A stretch of DNA of 64,000 nt from Leptospira andrefontaineae (lineage in GTDB: Bacteria > Spirochaetota > Leptospiria > Leptospirales > Leptospiraceae). Every line of letters starts with the position of its first letter. Within the stretch, counting starts at the first letter, position 1. The position numbers were made by a program, and so were the translations under genes. The notes beneath the pieces were generated by a model. It made no database searches. It had not been told where the DNA came from and saw only the letters and a program-made list of their open reading frames with translations. Positions 62,478-64,000 of the stretch are shown here, piece by piece. Location of the stretch: contig NZ_RQEY01000016.1 of NCBI RefSeq assembly GCF_004770105.1, positions 248,001-312,000 of the forward strand, in the 5' to 3' direction.

Positions 62478-63089
62478 TTAACTAGCGAGTTGTTCTACGA
62501 AGGCAAGAATGTCTGAATTGTCTCTTTCTAAAAACTCAAGAGTTCTTTCTACTAGATGATCCAAATAATAACTCGGATTATGGTAATCTCTTAAGAAAGA
62601 TTTTACTTGTTCTATCTTTTCCTCAGGGATTCTATCTTCCAGAACGATCTGAGCTAATGCATAAATTCCGAATGCGGATTTGAACGGATCGTTTAGAGAA
62701 GAGATGGAAATGATCTCATCTATATCAATTTCTTTGAATGTAGGAATTAGATCTCCGATGAGTTCCAGAGCGCCTGTCGGAATGGTCCTGTCCAAGGACT
62801 TAACATAATTGATGAATAATCTATAAGACTGAGAATCCCCAATACGAGAAAGCATATGAAAGATCCCGGAAAGAAGTCTTTTATGAAATCCCCAGGATAA
62901 TCTGCCCGAATCCGCCTCTCTAATTGCTTGGTATAAAAAACTCCATACCAGTTTGTCTCCGGATCTTGCTCTTTCGGACAATTGGTCCAACCAAAGATCG
63001 AAGTTCGGATTGTCCGATTCCTTTTTAAGGAAATCCATCAGCTCAGAGGGAGTTTGTACAGAAGGGAGAGTAAGGGCAATTTTCGACAT
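62478..63089 (-). CDS. Helical-repeat hypothetical protein
   Basis: 203 residues, all-helical, with a pattern of amphipathic helices resembling HEAT/ARM-type repeats (SYRLFINYVKSLDRTIPTGALELIGDLIPTF in part; SAFGIYALAQIVLEDRIPEEKIEQVKSFL). No signal peptide. No named family. It sits between the mcd-like gene and ilvD, co-directional with ilvD and 108 bases after it. Confidence 0.68.
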   Translation of the reverse strand: MSKIALTLPSVQTPSELMDFLKKESDNPNFDLWLDQLSERARSGDKLVWSFLYQAIREADSGRLSWGFHKRLLSGIFHMLSRIGDSQSYRLFINYVKSLDRTIPTGALELIGDLIPTFKEIDIDEIISISSLNDPFKSAFGIYALAQIVLEDRIPEEKIEQVKSFLRDYHNPSYYLDHLVERTLEFLERDNSDILAFVEQLAS

Positions 63090-63197
63090 AAGTAGAAGAT
63101 ACTCTCTTTTAAGATCGGTTTCCAGTCTTTTTATCGGGCATCGATTTTTTATTCTTTTAGAATTCCCTTACTCGAGGAATAGTTTTGTCTCATTAAA

Positions 63198-64000
63198 TTA
63201 TTGATGTTCTACCTGGCTCACATCTCTGACTGCTCCGGTATGTGCGGAAGTAGTCAGAGCTGCATAGGCTCTTAATGCTGCGGAAACTGTCCTTTTTCTG
63301 GACTTAGGTTTCCAAGCTTCTTTTCCTTTATCGTTCATTCTATCTCTTCGATCAGAAAGATCTGCGTCACTCACTCTTAAGTGAATGGATCTGTCTGGGA
63401 TATCTATCTCAATGATATCACCTTCTTCCACAAGACCGATAATTCCGCCGGCTGCTGCCTCTGGGGAAACATGTCCTATAGATAGTCCGGAAGTCCCTCC
63501 GGAGAATCTTCCATCAGTCAGAAGTGCGCAAGCTTTTCCTAAACCTTTGGATTTGAGATAAGAAGTAGGATATAACATTTCCTGCATACCAGGTCCACCT
63601 TTTGGACCTTCGTAACGGATCACGACTACGTCACCTTCTACCACTTCGTTGCCTAGGATTTTGGCTACGGCTTCTTCTTGGCTTTCCATCACTCTGGCTC
63701 TTCCCTTGAATTTCCAGATGGACTCATCTACGCCTGCCGTTTTTACAATACAACCTTCAGGTGCGATATTTCCATAAAGAACTGCGAGCCCTCCGTCTTG
63801 AGAGTATGCATGTTCTACATCTCGGATACATCCGTTTGCTCTATCTAAATCTAGTTCAGGCCAACGTTTATCTTGGGAGAACGCTTCCGTTGTAGGAATT
63901 CCACCAGGTGCCGCGGAGAATAATGCATATGCTTTGGAGTTTGCATTCTGACGAACGATATCCCATTCTTCTAAAGCTTTGCCTAATGTAGGAGAATGAA
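63198..64000 (-). CDS. ilvD: Dihydroxy-acid dehydratase, C-terminal part (5' end beyond window)
   Basis: About 266 residues visible of a normal ~560. The C-terminal IlvD signatures are complete: [73 protein letters not shown] and [12 protein letters not shown]. The enzyme dehydrates 2,3-dihydroxy acids to 2-oxo acids in valine, isoleucine and pantothenate synthesis using an Fe-S cluster whose Cys lie mostly in the unseen N-terminal part. The reading frame continues to the window edge without a stop. Confidence 0.93.
   Translation of the reverse strand, partial: HSPTLGKALEEWDIVRQNANSKAYALFSAAPGGIPTTEAFSQDKRWPELDLDRANGCIRDVEHAYSQDGGLAVLYGNIAPEGCIVKTAGVDESIWKFKGRARVMESQEEAVAKILGNEVVEGDVVVIRYEGPKGGPGMQEMLYPTSYLKSKGLGKACALLTDGRFSGGTSGLSIGHVSPEAAAGGIIGLVEEGDIIEIDIPDRSIHLRVSDADLSDRRDRMNDKGKEAWKPKSRKRTVSAALRAYAALTTSAHTGAVRDVSQVEHQ

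Noticed and set aside
1..64000. Looked for CRISPR arrays, tRNA/rRNA genes, insertion sequences and prophage genes
   Set aside because: No spaced identical repeats, no cloverleaf with CCA end, no transposase or integrase frames, and no rRNA-like sequence were seen by eye.

Overview
The window looks like a chromosomal segment of a Leptospira species (Spirochaetota). The reasons are moderate, roughly 40% GC content; many lipoproteins with relaxed lipoboxes; OmpA-type outer-membrane proteins; large membrane PP2C/SpoIIE phosphatases; and a gene content built around fatty-acid metabolism. The species cannot be fixed from the sequence. No tRNA, rRNA, CRISPR array, insertion sequence or prophage was seen.

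Layout. 1-6145 (-) is the first ~2,048 codons of a giant microbial type I fatty acid synthase that runs off the left edge. It is divergent from a nitrilase-fold hydrolase (6517-7647), with two TetR-like palindromic operators between them. 7644-13219 (-) is a tightly overlapping operon: acyl-CoA dehydrogenase, trpE, trpG, an ABC exporter and a receiver protein. 13220-14133 is a gene-poor, hairpin-rich stretch around a 48-codon Lys/Ala/Glu-rich secreted protein. 14134-23488 holds a patatin phospholipase, cutA, an acidic hypothetical protein, an S15/CocE-type lipoprotein hydrolase, a membrane AraC regulator, an OmpA protein, a small lipoprotein and a membrane-linked sulfatase-superfamily protein. 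23747-24629 is a two-gene MaoC hydroxyacyl dehydratase pair. 24738-34558 has membrane and lipoprotein genes, a 7TM PP2C phosphatase, a ketopantoate reductase-like protein, a secreted lipase and a D-aminoacylase-like amidohydrolase.

34582-44993 carries two MDR dehydrogenases (one a crotonyl-CoA carboxylase/reductase), a TetR regulator, an OmpA lipoprotein, an ABC-F ATPase, rdgB, a STAS protein and an acyltransferase/membrane-protein pair. 45238-51930 is a signalling cluster: a PP2C phosphatase with TPRs, a PAS histidine kinase, an Rcp1-like receiver and a receiver-kinase hybrid. 51996-58037 has a tRNA-binding-domain protein, an alpha/beta hydrolase, a PI-PLC with a lectin-like tail, a receiver with an extra domain, and a Spy-like/ECF sigma/membrane-protein trio resembling CnrX-CnrH-CnrY. 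58194-64000 has ssb, a divergent hisI, mltG, a methylsuccinyl-CoA dehydrogenase-like gene and the 3' part of ilvD.

How it fits together. The strongest theme is lipid and acyl-CoA chemistry: type I FAS, MaoC dehydratases, two acyl-CoA dehydrogenases and several lipid-directed hydrolases. Ccr and Mcd together suggest an ethylmalonyl-CoA route for assimilating acetyl-CoA from fatty-acid oxidation. Similar AACGTT/AACGATCGTT palindromes in front of the FAS, dehydratase and phospholipase genes hint at shared TetR-family control.
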